This document shows, in pieces, positions 37,049 to 45,266 of a DNA stretch of 64,000 nucleotides (positions are counted from its first letter, which is position 1; the number at the start of each line of letters is the position of its first letter). This DNA is from Oribacterium sp. WCC10 (lineage in GTDB: Bacteria; Bacillota; Clostridia; Lachnospirales; Lachnospiraceae): the NCBI RefSeq assembly GCF_900113415.1, contig NZ_FOPH01000002.1, positions 62,001 through 126,000 of the forward strand, in the 5' to 3' direction. Position numbers and translations under genes: made by a program. The notes under the pieces are model-generated. The model did no database searches, had not been told where the DNA came from, and saw nothing but the letters and a program-made list of their open reading frames with translations.

Positions 37049-37549
37049 ATGGAAGATAGTGGAAAGAGAAAAGACTATATAACCTGGGACGAATACTTTA
37101 TGGGTGTGGCAGAAATGTCTGCCAGACGTTCAAAGGATCCCAACACACAGGTAGGAGCATGTATTGTAAGCCCGGATAACAAAATCCTTTCTATGGGATA
37201 TAATGGATTTCCCAAGGGATGTTCGGATGATGACTTCCCATGGACAAAGATTCATGCGGTTGATGATCCGTATAATGCAAAGTATTTTTATTCGACTCAT
37301 GCCGAGCTTAATGCCATACTGAATTATCGTGGAGGTTCACTTGAGGGAACCAAGCTCTACGTTACATTATTTCCGTGTAATGAATGTGCCAAAGCACTTA
37401 TACAGGCCGGGATAAAGACATTGATATACTATTCTGATAAGTATGCCGATACAGCAGCCACAAAAGCAAGTAAAAGAATGCTGGATGCTGCAGGAGTAAG
37501 ATACTATCAGTATGAGGCAACAGGACGTAAGATAACACTTGATCTTTAA
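37049..37549 (+). CDS. dCMP deaminase (ComEB type)
   Basis: A 166-residue zinc enzyme converting dCMP to dUMP for thymidylate synthesis. Zinc and catalytic motif THAELNAILNY (HAE) and LFPCNECAKALIQAG (PCxxC) are intact, and the N-terminus has SKDPNTQVGACIVSPDN. CGGAGG precedes the ATG. It belongs to the tsaC-nth-trmL stretch of short-spaced housekeeping genes. A role in DNA uptake, suggested by the name ComEB elsewhere, is not implied. Confidence 0.9.
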   Translation: MEDSGKRKDYITWDEYFMGVAEMSARRSKDPNTQVGACIVSPDNKILSMGYNGFPKGCSDDDFPWTKIHAVDDPYNAKYFYSTHAELNAILNYRGGSLEGTKLYVTLFPCNECAKALIQAGIKTLIYYSDKYADTAATKASKRMLDAAGVRYYQYEATGRKITLDL

Positions 37550-37584
37550 GCTGGGACCGGGATTTTACATGAGATGAGGGCAAT

Positions 37585-38322
37585 ATGTTTATAAAGGGAG
37601 AGAGCAAAGAGAAAAGGACAGAGAGAGTTCATGAAATCATGAAACGTCTTGATGCTCATTATGGCGCTGAACCACCGATATTTTTGAAACACAATAATGC
37701 CTGGCAGTTATTATTTGCCACTATACTTAGTGCGCAGTGTACGGACGAAAGAGTAAACAAGGTTACAGAAAAGCTGTTTAAAAAGTATACTGATCTCATG
37801 GCTTTTGCTAATGCTGATTTATTGGAACTGGAGGAAGACATAAAGTCCACAGGCTTTTATCATAACAAGGCTAAAAATATAAAGGCCTGTGCCCGGGATC
37901 TGATAGAGCGTTTTCAGGGAGTGGTTCCGGATTCCATAGAGGAACTTACTTCATTGCCGGGGGTAGGACGTAAGACGGGCAATCTGATTCTTGGACATAT
38001 TTATGATAAAAATGCAATAGTTGTTGATACCCATGTAAAGCGGGTTTCAAACCGTCTGGGTCTTGCTGAATCGAATGATCCTACAGAAACGGAGTATCAG
38101 CTTAATGATACTGTTCCCGAGGAATACTGGATACGTTGGAATACCCATATCATTTCTCTTGGAAGAAGTTATTGCAAGTCTGCAAGTCCTGATTGCGATG
38201 GTTGCTTTGTGAATGATCTTTGTCCGAGCTGTGGTAGAGAGGAGATACTTCAGGCGACCCGTGCGGGAGCCACAGACAGAAAGAGCAAATCCGGTAAAAC
38301 GGGTATGAAAAGGAAGATGTGA
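37585..38322 (+). CDS. nth: Endonuclease III
   Basis: A 245-residue base-excision repair glycosylase/AP lyase removing oxidised pyrimidines. It has the helix-hairpin-helix LPGVGRKTGNLILG with the catalytic Lys, VVDTHVKRVSNRLGL with the catalytic Asp, and the 4Fe-4S motif C-x6-C-x2-C-x5-C (from YCKSASPDCDGC). An extra basic C-terminal tail (TDRKSKSGKTGMKRKM) extends beyond the usual end. GGGAGAG lies downstream of the chosen ATG, and a GAGG (37575-37578) seven bases before it fits. Confidence 0.93.
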   Translation: MFIKGESKEKRTERVHEIMKRLDAHYGAEPPIFLKHNNAWQLLFATILSAQCTDERVNKVTEKLFKKYTDLMAFANADLLELEEDIKSTGFYHNKAKNIKACARDLIERFQGVVPDSIEELTSLPGVGRKTGNLILGHIYDKNAIVVDTHVKRVSNRLGLAESNDPTETEYQLNDTVPEEYWIRWNTHIISLGRSYCKSASPDCDGCFVNDLCPSCGREEILQATRAGATDRKSKSGKTGMKRKM

Positions 38323-38324
38323 TT

Positions 38325-38576
38325 ATGTCAGAATGTGAGATGTGTTCAAATTACACATATGATGATGAATATGATGAGTGGTGTTGTGATGCCGACATTG
38401 ACGAAGATGACATGGCCCGTATGTGGGGCGGTCGAAGTAAGCATTGTCCGTACTGGCACAGTAACGATGAGTACAGAACAGTCAAACATCAGTCCATAGG
38501 TCATCTACCGGGTTACAGTGATGCCGGAAGATTTATAGATGATTCCTATGATGAGCTTTCGGATGGCGAAGCCTGA
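38325..38576 (+). CDS. Small Cys-rich protein (DUF6472-like)
   Basis: An 83-residue acidic soluble protein with five or six Cys in putative metal-binding pairs (CEMCSNYTYDDEYDEWCC and KHCPYW) and a conserved-looking SNDEYRTVKHQSIGH end. It resembles small Lachnospiraceae proteins of the DUF6472 type; no function is known. The start at 38325 follows AAGGAAG by eight bases; an ATG at 38319 overlaps the nth stop but is too close to the site. It is translationally coupled to nth. Confidence 0.7.
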   Translation: MSECEMCSNYTYDDEYDEWCCDADIDEDDMARMWGGRSKHCPYWHSNDEYRTVKHQSIGHLPGYSDAGRFIDDSYDELSDGEA

Positions 38577-38596
38577 ATGATCCGAAGGCTTTTTTA
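38569..38596 (+). terminator. Weak terminator after the DUF6472-like gene
   Basis: AAGCCT / AGGCTT six-base stem followed by TTTTT. A competing ATCCGAA pairing exists, so strength is uncertain. Confidence 0.45.
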
Positions 38597-38679
38597 TTAT
38601 CAGTAGATCACTGTGAGAAAAATGAGGATGTTGGATATCCGACAAAAGACCTTGATTATTATTTTGGAATGGGGAATAA

Positions 38680-39264
38680 ATGTTAAATATTGTTTTACAC
38701 GAACCGGAGATACCTTTTAATACTGGAGCGATAGGAAGAACCTGTGTGGCAACCAATACAAATCTTCATCTTATCAGGCCCTATGGTTTTGAACTTAGCG
38801 ACAAGTATGTAAAAAGAGCAGGAATGGACTACTGGCCAAAACTCCATTTGTCTGAATATCTTGATTATAAGGATTTTCTCGCAAAGCATCCGGAAATACA
38901 TTTTGCTGATGAATTTTGCGAAGATTCAGGGGATGCAGAGAGTGCGTGGAATGATTTTACAAACCGGTCAAAGGAAGTGATTGAAACACCAAAGCTCTGG
39001 TTTGCCACAACCAAAGCACAGTATGTATATAGCGATGTTACATACGGTCCGAATGATTACATAATGTTCGGAAAGGAATCAGCCGGAATCCCTGAGGAGA
39101 TACTTGTTGAGCATCCAAAATCATGTGTCCGCATTCCTATGTGGGGAGACATGCGTTCGCTCAACCTCAGCAATTCTGCGGCAATAATGGTCTATGAGGC
39201 CTACAGACAAAATGATTTTATGGATCTCAGCAGAAAAGGTGAGCTTCACAGACTTCACTGGTGA
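38680..39264 (+). CDS. trmL: tRNA (cytidine/uridine-34-2'-O)-methyltransferase
   Basis: A 194-residue SPOUT methyltransferase modifying the wobble ribose of certain Leu tRNAs. It has MLNIVLHEPEIPFNTGAIGRTC at the start, LIRPYGFELSD, FGKESAGIPEEIL (SAM knot), RIPMWGDMRSLNLSNSAAI and a short C-terminus. An insertion around residues 75-105 (FCEDSGDAESAWNDF) lengthens it relative to E. coli TrmL (157 aa). GGGG lies ten bases before the ATG. Confidence 0.92.
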   Translation: MLNIVLHEPEIPFNTGAIGRTCVATNTNLHLIRPYGFELSDKYVKRAGMDYWPKLHLSEYLDYKDFLAKHPEIHFADEFCEDSGDAESAWNDFTNRSKEVIETPKLWFATTKAQYVYSDVTYGPNDYIMFGKESAGIPEEILVEHPKSCVRIPMWGDMRSLNLSNSAAIMVYEAYRQNDFMDLSRKGELHRLHW

Positions 39265-39336
39265 TAGAGACATTTTTCGAAAAAACTAGTATACTAAAAG
39301 AAAGATTTCGGGATGGAGTGAAAAGAGGGTCTCAGG

Positions 39337-41121
39337 ATGGATCGGAATCTGTACGGAAGGAATACCGACAGAAGCAATAAATCTGAAATATTTCATAAGA
39401 CAAAACCTAAAAAGAAAAAGCGATGGATCGGCAGCGCTGCGGTAATTCTGGTAGTTGCTGCGGTAGCCGGTCTTTCTTTTGTTATTACCAAACATGATGT
39501 GTCATGGGTACGACGTTTAATAAGAGAAGAACTGCAAATCATTTCAAAGCATCAGAATGAAATATATGAGAGCGTAGTCATGGATGACGAGGAAGATAAT
39601 CAGGAGGAAACTGTAGATCCGGATAAGGATACAGGCTGGGTTCTTAGAGGAGGTAACTGGTATTATCTTGATGATGATCATGAGCCGTTGACAGATCAGT
39701 GGGTGGACGGAGTTTACTATGTCGGTGAAAATGGCGAGATGCTGAGAGATACAGTAACACCCGATGGCCGGAAGGTAGACAAAAACGGTGAAGTTGTAAG
39801 CATGACAGGAGAGGCTTATCGTGCTTACTATAATGAACTGAAAAAACTCGAAGATATCTATGGAAAAACCGGTATCAGAAGTTCCGGCATTGTAAGTAAG
39901 GAGCCGGATTCGTATAAGGATATGCTTGGAATAGGCCTTATCAGACTCATAGATTTTGACAGAGATGGCCTTAATGAGATGCTTGTCGGATACTTCGATC
40001 CGGTAGATGAGCAGTACAGGTTCAGAGTATATGGATACAGGGACGGAAAGCTCAGACAGTATATAGATGAACTGATGGGCGGTAATGGCAGTCCTATGGT
40101 ATATTCTGTGGGAACGGAAACTCTGGATAACGGTGAAGAGTATATAACCAATCATTTTGGTATCAGCAAACACAGGATATACGGTTTTAATGAGAATGGA
40201 GATTTTGTAAAGTTAAAGGATATAGGTCTCAGAGAGATAGACGGAAAAAAGTATAATGACTCTGAAGTGGCAAGAGTGACCGGGTCATGGATAGCATACA
40301 ATGAAAAGAACTACTCCATGACTATGGTTTCTGATTATAATGACAGAATAAGGGATATCCTGCTGACGAAAAGGACTCTGCGTGTGGGCGCAAATGCTTC
40401 TAAATCCGGAAAGGATTCTATAGATAAGATACCTCAGGATTATCCTGATAAGGCAAAGGAGTATACTACTCAGCAGCTGACAGAGGAGATTCATGCACAG
40501 ACAAGAGATGAAATCGTAGATTATCTGTATGAGGATTTTGATGGTGACGGTGCAAGAGACATGGTGGCCATGACTGTCAGCTATGAGCAGTTTGGGTTGA
40601 ATCAGGGAATCACCACGGCGCCGGATGAAGTTGAAATAGTATCGGATTTTGATGATGGATATGATTATCATGCCACATGGTGGTTTACAAATGGTGAGGA
40701 GACATATTCATTTTATGATTTTTTTGCTCCTGTTATGACCGGATTAAGACTATATCCCGTTAAGACAGCTTCGGGAACACAACTTGCGGCTACAATGTAT
40801 TGGCGGGATAGTATAAGTCCGTACTATACACCGGGGGTGATCATTAACAATGGAAGAACACCATATGTTATTGATGCTTACGGAACCACAGGAAGGACCA
40901 CCAGTACTGAGAGTACCGGAATTATATACAGATTTTCAAATGTTGAGGGGGCTGTTGAGCTTTTCAATGAAGAAGGTTACAATTTTTCGCTCCCAACATA
41001 CGATAGAATAGAGTATGAGCACGCAATCTATAACAGGGCAGAAGATGGAACAACTGAAGAGGAATGTTCATACGGAAGTCTAAGGTATGATTCGGTAACA
41101 AATAAGTGGAATGTCTATTAG
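39337..41121 (+). CDS. Hypothetical membrane-anchored protein with choline-binding-like and Asp-rich repeats
   Basis: A 594-residue surface protein, one helix near residues 32-52 (IGSAAVILVVAAVAGLSFVI). It is followed by a cell-wall-binding-like repeat region (GWVLRGGNWYYLDDDHEPLT, DQWVDGVYYVGENGEML), resembling choline-binding modules. Two calcium-loop-like segments, DFDRDGLNE and DFDGDGARD, appear in separate beta-rich blocks, similar to FG-GAP/VCBS repeats. No catalytic site was recognised. GAGGG lies seven bases before the ATG. The role is unknown; attachment to the envelope is the only supported inference. Confidence 0.65.
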   Translation: MDRNLYGRNTDRSNKSEIFHKTKPKKKKRWIGSAAVILVVAAVAGLSFVITKHDVSWVRRLIREELQIISKHQNEIYESVVMDDEEDNQEETVDPDKDTGWVLRGGNWYYLDDDHEPLTDQWVDGVYYVGENGEMLRDTVTPDGRKVDKNGEVVSMTGEAYRAYYNELKKLEDIYGKTGIRSSGIVSKEPDSYKDMLGIGLIRLIDFDRDGLNEMLVGYFDPVDEQYRFRVYGYRDGKLRQYIDELMGGNGSPMVYSVGTETLDNGEEYITNHFGISKHRIYGFNENGDFVKLKDIGLREIDGKKYNDSEVARVTGSWIAYNEKNYSMTMVSDYNDRIRDILLTKRTLRVGANASKSGKDSIDKIPQDYPDKAKEYTTQQLTEEIHAQTRDEIVDYLYEDFDGDGARDMVAMTVSYEQFGLNQGITTAPDEVEIVSDFDDGYDYHATWWFTNGEETYSFYDFFAPVMTGLRLYPVKTASGTQLAATMYWRDSISPYYTPGVIINNGRTPYVIDAYGTTGRTTSTESTGIIYRFSNVEGAVELFNEEGYNFSLPTYDRIEYEHAIYNRAEDGTTEEECSYGSLRYDSVTNKWNVY

Positions 41122-41299
41122 GTAGAAATAATTACTAATATGGCATTTTGCTTAGAAAAAACTTTAAAAAACATGAGACAGTTTTGAAAGTCGGATGTAA
41201 AATAGGAAATATACTGATGTAGGGGTGTATAGAGTGATATGATTGAATAGTACCAAGTCGGCTCCTAACTCGGCACTTAAATTTGAAAGGAGATACTAT

Positions 41300-41926
41300 A
41301 TGGAGAGGACCGAAGAATTATTCATAAGCAGCGACGAGAGAAAAGCTGATGAGGCCCTTAAGATTGTAGACGAGTTTATAAATGAACAGGGACTTGACAA
41401 GAAAAAGGCCATACATCTGAGGCTTTTGGCAGAGGAGACTATAGGTATGGTGAGTGCCATGACCAGAGACTTTGATGCCCGTTTTTGGATAGAGCATGAA
41501 GCTGATGAGTACAGGGTTAAGCTTCAGGTTGATACAATCATGGATAAGGCAAAGAAAGAGGCGTTACTGTCGGTATCTACCAAAGGACAGAATGTTTTGG
41601 CCAAGGGATTTATGGGAAAGATCGGAGATATCATAGAAAACAGTCTTTTGAGCTTTGATGAGAGTATGAAGCTGCAGCAGGAATACGGAGTTGCGATTCC
41701 GTATGATTTTACCGGAATGGGTGTGATGAATGATATGTCAACCGTAGGCATGCCTATGGTTTGGACACTTAGCAATTATAAGGAGTCATTACAGGAAGCA
41801 TCGGGAGAAGATGAACAGGTTCGGGATATGTATGACGAACTTGAGAAGTCAATTGTGGCGAGTCTTGCCAGGGATGTTATCGTAGGAGTCAAGAGAGACA
41901 GAGTTGAGATGACCATCGTTTGCTGA
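41300..41926 (+). CDS. Putative anti-sigma-factor-like ATPase domain protein (degenerate)
   Basis: A 208-residue soluble protein paired with a STAS protein 61 bp downstream. The start resembles the GHKL anti-sigma kinases (SpoIIAB/RsbW): LKIVDEFINEQGLDKKKAIHLRLLAEETIGMVSAM is the expected helix with the N-box, but the metal-binding Asn is not obvious (EETIGM). The glycine-rich lid is reduced to KGQNVLAKGFMGKIGD. The C-terminal part (DEQVRDMYDELEKSIVAS) is extra. The kinase-like call rests on fold pattern and partner. The start at 41300 follows AAAGGAG; an in-frame upstream extension has no support. Confidence 0.5.
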   Translation: MERTEELFISSDERKADEALKIVDEFINEQGLDKKKAIHLRLLAEETIGMVSAMTRDFDARFWIEHEADEYRVKLQVDTIMDKAKKEALLSVSTKGQNVLAKGFMGKIGDIIENSLLSFDESMKLQQEYGVAIPYDFTGMGVMNDMSTVGMPMVWTLSNYKESLQEASGEDEQVRDMYDELEKSIVASLARDVIVGVKRDRVEMTIVC

Positions 41927-41987
41927 TTACGGTGAAGACAGTATAAATCAGGTTATTAATAAAGATAATAATAAAGGAGACAGAATT

Positions 41988-42287
41988 ATGCTGAATATTA
42001 CAAAGAAAAAAGAAGGAAGCAATCTTGAGTTCGCACTTGAGGGACGTCTTGATACTACAACAGCTCCTCAGTTTGATGAGCAGATTAATGCTGAAATCGA
42101 AGGTGTTACAGATCTTACCATGGATTTTGCTGCTTTGGAGTATGTGTCCAGTGCAGGTCTAAGAGTTCTTCTTTCTGCACAGAAGAAGATGAATAAGCAG
42201 GGACATATGGTTATAAAGAATGTTTCAGAAGAAATCAATGAGATATTTAATGTTACAGGTTTCTCTGATATTCTTGTTATAGAATAA
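41988..42287 (+). CDS. STAS-domain anti-sigma factor antagonist
   Basis: A 99-residue single-domain STAS protein of the SpoIIAA/RsbV type. It reads MLNITKKKEGSNLEFALEGR and DFAALEYVSSAGLRVLLSAQ, with the phosphorylatable Ser at about residue 55. Such proteins release a sigma factor by binding its anti-sigma kinase. Its partner is probably the upstream gene. No sigma factor gene is adjacent, so the target is elsewhere. AAAGGAG precedes the ATG, and the terminator at 42340 closes the pair. Confidence 0.88.
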   Translation: MLNITKKKEGSNLEFALEGRLDTTTAPQFDEQINAEIEGVTDLTMDFAALEYVSSAGLRVLLSAQKKMNKQGHMVIKNVSEEINEIFNVTGFSDILVIE

Positions 42288-42339
42288 GATAGTCATATAT
42301 ATTAAATGATTGGGAATATATAGTTGATTAAAATGAATT

Positions 42340-42385
42340 AAAAGCTCTATGTTGATCTCATTGAGATACAGCATAGAGCTTTTTG
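42340..42385 (+). terminator. Intrinsic terminator of the STAS gene
   Basis: Stem AAAAGCTCTATG / CATAGAGCTTTT with an inner ATCTCA / TGAGAT pairing, followed by Ts. Confidence 0.88.
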
Positions 42386-42418
42386 TAACATACGGCATAT
42401 AAAAAGCTGATATTACCG

Positions 42419-42500
42419 AGGAGACACTGATTTGCAAAGGAAATTGATGCTTCGTATCGAAAATACGATCATGGAAACGATTTAATCAGAGTTTCCCTTA
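42419..42500 (+). repeat. Dispersed palindromic element, shortened copy
   Basis: Starts GAGGAGACACTGATT, then jumps to the middle segment AAAGGAAATTGATGCTTCGT and ends with a hairpin GGAAACGATTTAATCAGAG. Compared with 48419-48545 it lacks about 45 bp after the first half-hairpin. Confidence 0.7.
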
Positions 42501-42543
42501 AAAGAAATTGTATGTCAAAATATTGTCGGCTACATATTGCTTA

Positions 42544-43224
42544 TCATTTTAACTGGTAAATGATGGAGGGGCGCCCTCCTGTTTCGTAATCAACAGTGCT
42601 TTTAACTTTTCCGTTCTCGATCAGGTAATTCAGGTATCGACGTATGGTTACTTTTGAAAGATTGAGCTGACCTGACATGGTTTCACAGGTTACGCGCTCA
42701 TTAGGATGATCCGTCATCCATGAAAAAACAGTATCGAGGGTTTTCTTGTTTAGCCCCTTCTCCAAAGGTGCGTTTTTCGAACTTTCTAAGGATGTATCAA
42801 GAAGTTTATCAAGCTTTGTCTGAGTAAGTCGTTCCTCCTTATGCTCTTCCATAAAGCCGGCTCTTTTTTTGAACTTTTCAATGGCTGAAGCAAAACGCTC
42901 GAAAGAAAATGGCTTTATAATGTAGTCAATGATTCCGGAGTTTAAGGAGTTTTCAATAATCCTCAGATCGTTTGCGGCTGTAATCATGATAACAGAAACC
43001 GGATTATGAAGAGTACGGAGTTTATGTAGCAGATGCATGCCATCCATTTTGGGCATATAGACATCAAGTATTGCAAGATCTACACTATTGTTTTTTAGAT
43101 ATTCAAGTGCCTCTGCGCCATCCTTAAGTATGGCAACAATTTCGAATCCGCCGCATTTTTCCAAATATTCACGGTCGATCTCTGCTACGGGAGCGTTGTC
43201 TTCAATTATAATTGCTTTATACAT
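42544..43224 (-). CDS. Response regulator, CitB/DcuR/MaeR family
   Basis: A 226-residue two-component regulator. The receiver domain (1-122) has the acidic pocket IIIEDN, phosphoacceptor Asp54 in LAILDVYMP, Thr in MITAAND and Lys in IIKPFSF. The C-terminal domain (about 165-226) is the CitB-type winged helix (VTCETMSGQLNLSKVTIRRY; TVDYETGGRPSIIYQL). Such regulators activate C4-dicarboxylate or citrate genes. It lies behind its kinase gene, with the malate cluster divergent, so it probably controls 45267-48421. A site CATGGAGG precedes the ATG. Confidence 0.87.
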   Translation of the reverse strand: MYKAIIIEDNAPVAEIDREYLEKCGGFEIVAILKDGAEALEYLKNNSVDLAILDVYMPKMDGMHLLHKLRTLHNPVSVIMITAANDLRIIENSLNSGIIDYIIKPFSFERFASAIEKFKKRAGFMEEHKEERLTQTKLDKLLDTSLESSKNAPLEKGLNKKTLDTVFSWMTDHPNERVTCETMSGQLNLSKVTIRRYLNYLIENGKVKSTVDYETGGRPSIIYQLK

Positions 43225-43285
43225 AAAACCTCCATGGGGTTATCATATCAAGTAAAAACTCTGTTCATGATACAGATGTATATGA

Positions 43286-43397
43286 AACTCACTCAACTTT
43301 CAGTTTTTGGGAAAAACCTACTCAACTTTCGTGATAGCCAAATGAAAAACTTACTCAACTTTCAGGTATTTCCTAATAAAATATCACTCAACTTTCG
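43286..43397 (-). repeat. Four direct repeats, each encoding x-K-V-E-stop, between kinase and regulator
   Basis: On the minus strand GAAAGTTGAGT occurs four times (plus-strand cores 43386-43396, 43353-43363, 43320-43330, 43291-43301) at steps of 33, 33 and 29 bp. The first contains the kinase's own last codons and stop. Confidence 0.8.
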
Positions 43398-45048
43398 TGT
43401 TTTCGGAAGGATTGAATTCCTGAAATTCTTTTTTGAAGCCTGCACGGGTTTCATTGAAGAAAAGTTCAAAAGTAGTTCCTTCTCCAGGGTCTGATTCCAC
43501 ATCCATATTTCCGTGGTGTCTCGTGACGATTTCCTTGGTGATATAAAGACCGTTTCCTCTTCCTTCTTCGGATTTGGTACTGAAACCGTAGGAATAGATT
43601 TTTTCAAGATCCTCTTCTTTGATACCCGTTCCGGTATCAGATACCGAGATCATAAGATATTCATCTGTTTCTGTTATCTGAAGATCTATGGTTCTTGCAT
43701 CATTTCCCTGTTTCATATTGATGGCTTCGATAGCATTTTCAAGAAGATTTCCTACGATAGTCACAAGTTCCCGGCTTGAAAGAAATGCGCTATGCCTTGG
43801 AATATCACTTTCTGAAGATATATTCATATTTATATCTGTTTCCAACATATTCTGCAACTTGCCAAGTATCAGGGCAGCCAGATTGACATTACGTATCTTA
43901 TGTAGGATAGGATCCTCAACATTGTGTTGTATCTCTGAAACTTCGGTTATATAGGCAGCCGCCTTTTCGGGTGTTCCCATTTGTATGAGACCGTATATGA
44001 CCTGAAGTTTATTCATAAAGTCATGACGGTTTGCACGTAAGGCTGAGATCATATGCATAGAACCTGTAAGCTGCTCAGCCTGACGCTGAGCTTCTGTTTT
44101 ATCAATCAGTATAAGGGTAAGACCGGTCTGCTTTTTGCCTTCATAAAGAGGAATAATATGCATAAGAACATTGGTTCTTGATGATGCGATATTTTTTGTA
44201 TTCTTTTTTATATCAAGCACACTTCTTCCGTCTTCTGTGGACAGGAAACTGGAGATGTTCCGATGTTCCAGTTCTTCCTTTGAAGATAACAGGATGCGTT
44301 CGGCTGCAGCATTTGCCAGTTTTATGTCACCGTTTTTGCCAATTGAAAGGATACCCTCTTCCAGTGTGTTCAAAAGCCCAAGCTGTGTCTGATATAAATA
44401 GACCAAACGTTCGGGACGGTTACCCAAAAGTATGCTGCTTAGCATCTTATAAATGAATTCGGGAATTAAAATACTGGTTGCAAGGGCTGCTATGAAGAGC
44501 CAGCGGTATTGCATCAGCAGATTATCCTTAAGTTCACCTACCTGAGACATTCTGGTGGAAACCATGACAAAGCCGATTATATTTTGTGAATCATCATATA
44601 CAGGGTGGAAGGCCCTTCTTTGCGCGCCTTCGGTACCTGTTGCATAGCTAAGATAGGATTTCCCTTTTAGTACATCAGCCTGGTCATCACCTACAAAAGA
44701 TTGTCCGATGAGATTGTGCCTTATGTGATATATACGTACAGATTGTGAATCTGCAATTGTTATGATATCTATGGTATCACTTGTGATAACAATGGAATCC
44801 AGAAAATTCATAAGAGATTCATCACAGCTTTTATTAATAAGAGCATTTTTTACACTGTCAGATGAGGCAAGAATATCTGCATTGGATACCAGTATCTCCT
44901 CAATGGTATCTTCAAGTCTCGTTACAGAAATACGCATAGTCGTATATAAAAGAGCTGTGGTAAGTATCAGGGTACTTATGGCGGTTATGATGAACGTGTT
45001 AATGAGAATCTGGGATAAGCTTGTTACTTTACGGAATGGATTTTTCAA
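43384..45048 (-). CDS. Sensor histidine kinase, CitA/DcuS/MaeK family
   Basis: A 554-residue membrane kinase. Two helices flank an extracytoplasmic sensor domain (helix 1 about 14-34; sensor 35-185 with the family-typical AQRRAFHPVYD region; helix 2 about 190-210). A cytoplasmic PAS domain (220-325), the phospho-acceptor His342 (ANRHDFMNKLQVIYGL) and a GHKL ATPase domain (NLLENAIEA, VSDTGTGIKEEDL, GNGLYITKEI) follow. The family senses citrate, malate or fumarate; the transporter and malic enzyme beside it point to malate. Its last codons belong to a 33-bp repeat. The regulator gene follows 159 bp on. Confidence 0.87.
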   Translation of the reverse strand: MKNPFRKVTSLSQILINTFIITAISTLILTTALLYTTMRISVTRLEDTIEEILVSNADILASSDSVKNALINKSCDESLMNFLDSIVITSDTIDIITIADSQSVRIYHIRHNLIGQSFVGDDQADVLKGKSYLSYATGTEGAQRRAFHPVYDDSQNIIGFVMVSTRMSQVGELKDNLLMQYRWLFIAALATSILIPEFIYKMLSSILLGNRPERLVYLYQTQLGLLNTLEEGILSIGKNGDIKLANAAAERILLSSKEELEHRNISSFLSTEDGRSVLDIKKNTKNIASSRTNVLMHIIPLYEGKKQTGLTLILIDKTEAQRQAEQLTGSMHMISALRANRHDFMNKLQVIYGLIQMGTPEKAAAYITEVSEIQHNVEDPILHKIRNVNLAALILGKLQNMLETDINMNISSESDIPRHSAFLSSRELVTIVGNLLENAIEAINMKQGNDARTIDLQITETDEYLMISVSDTGTGIKEEDLEKIYSYGFSTKSEEGRGNGLYITKEIVTRHHGNMDVESDPGEGTTFELFFNETRAGFKKEFQEFNPSENTKVE

Positions 45049-45089
45049 AAATCTAACCCCCTAAATGATAAATAAATAGCAATTTTTTT

Positions 45090-45120
45090 AAACTTTCTAA
45101 AGCTTAAAACTATTTCTAAA
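45090..45120. promoter_or_regulatory. Direct repeats in the kinase/transporter divergent promoter region
   Basis: AAACTTTCTAAA (45090-45101) and AAACTATTTCTAAA (45107-45120) stand 17 bp apart in a very AT-rich stretch, 150-180 bp before the transporter start. They are candidate binding sites for the CitB-type regulator. Confidence 0.45.
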
Positions 45121-45266
45121 ATTGTATATATTTAAATACAGAAATGCAACATATAGCGAGATGCAAAGGTCGTGTAAGGCAGGTTCCATTTGAATCCTTT
45201 TCGGAAAAATGAGTAACTGCTATGTGCATCAAACTAAGTAATAAGTTTATATTTTGGGAGGTTTTT

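Noticed and set aside
43286-43397. CRISPR array
   Set aside because: Repeat core is only 11 bp, spacers are about 20 bp and AT-rich, there are no cas genes, and the first repeat is coding.
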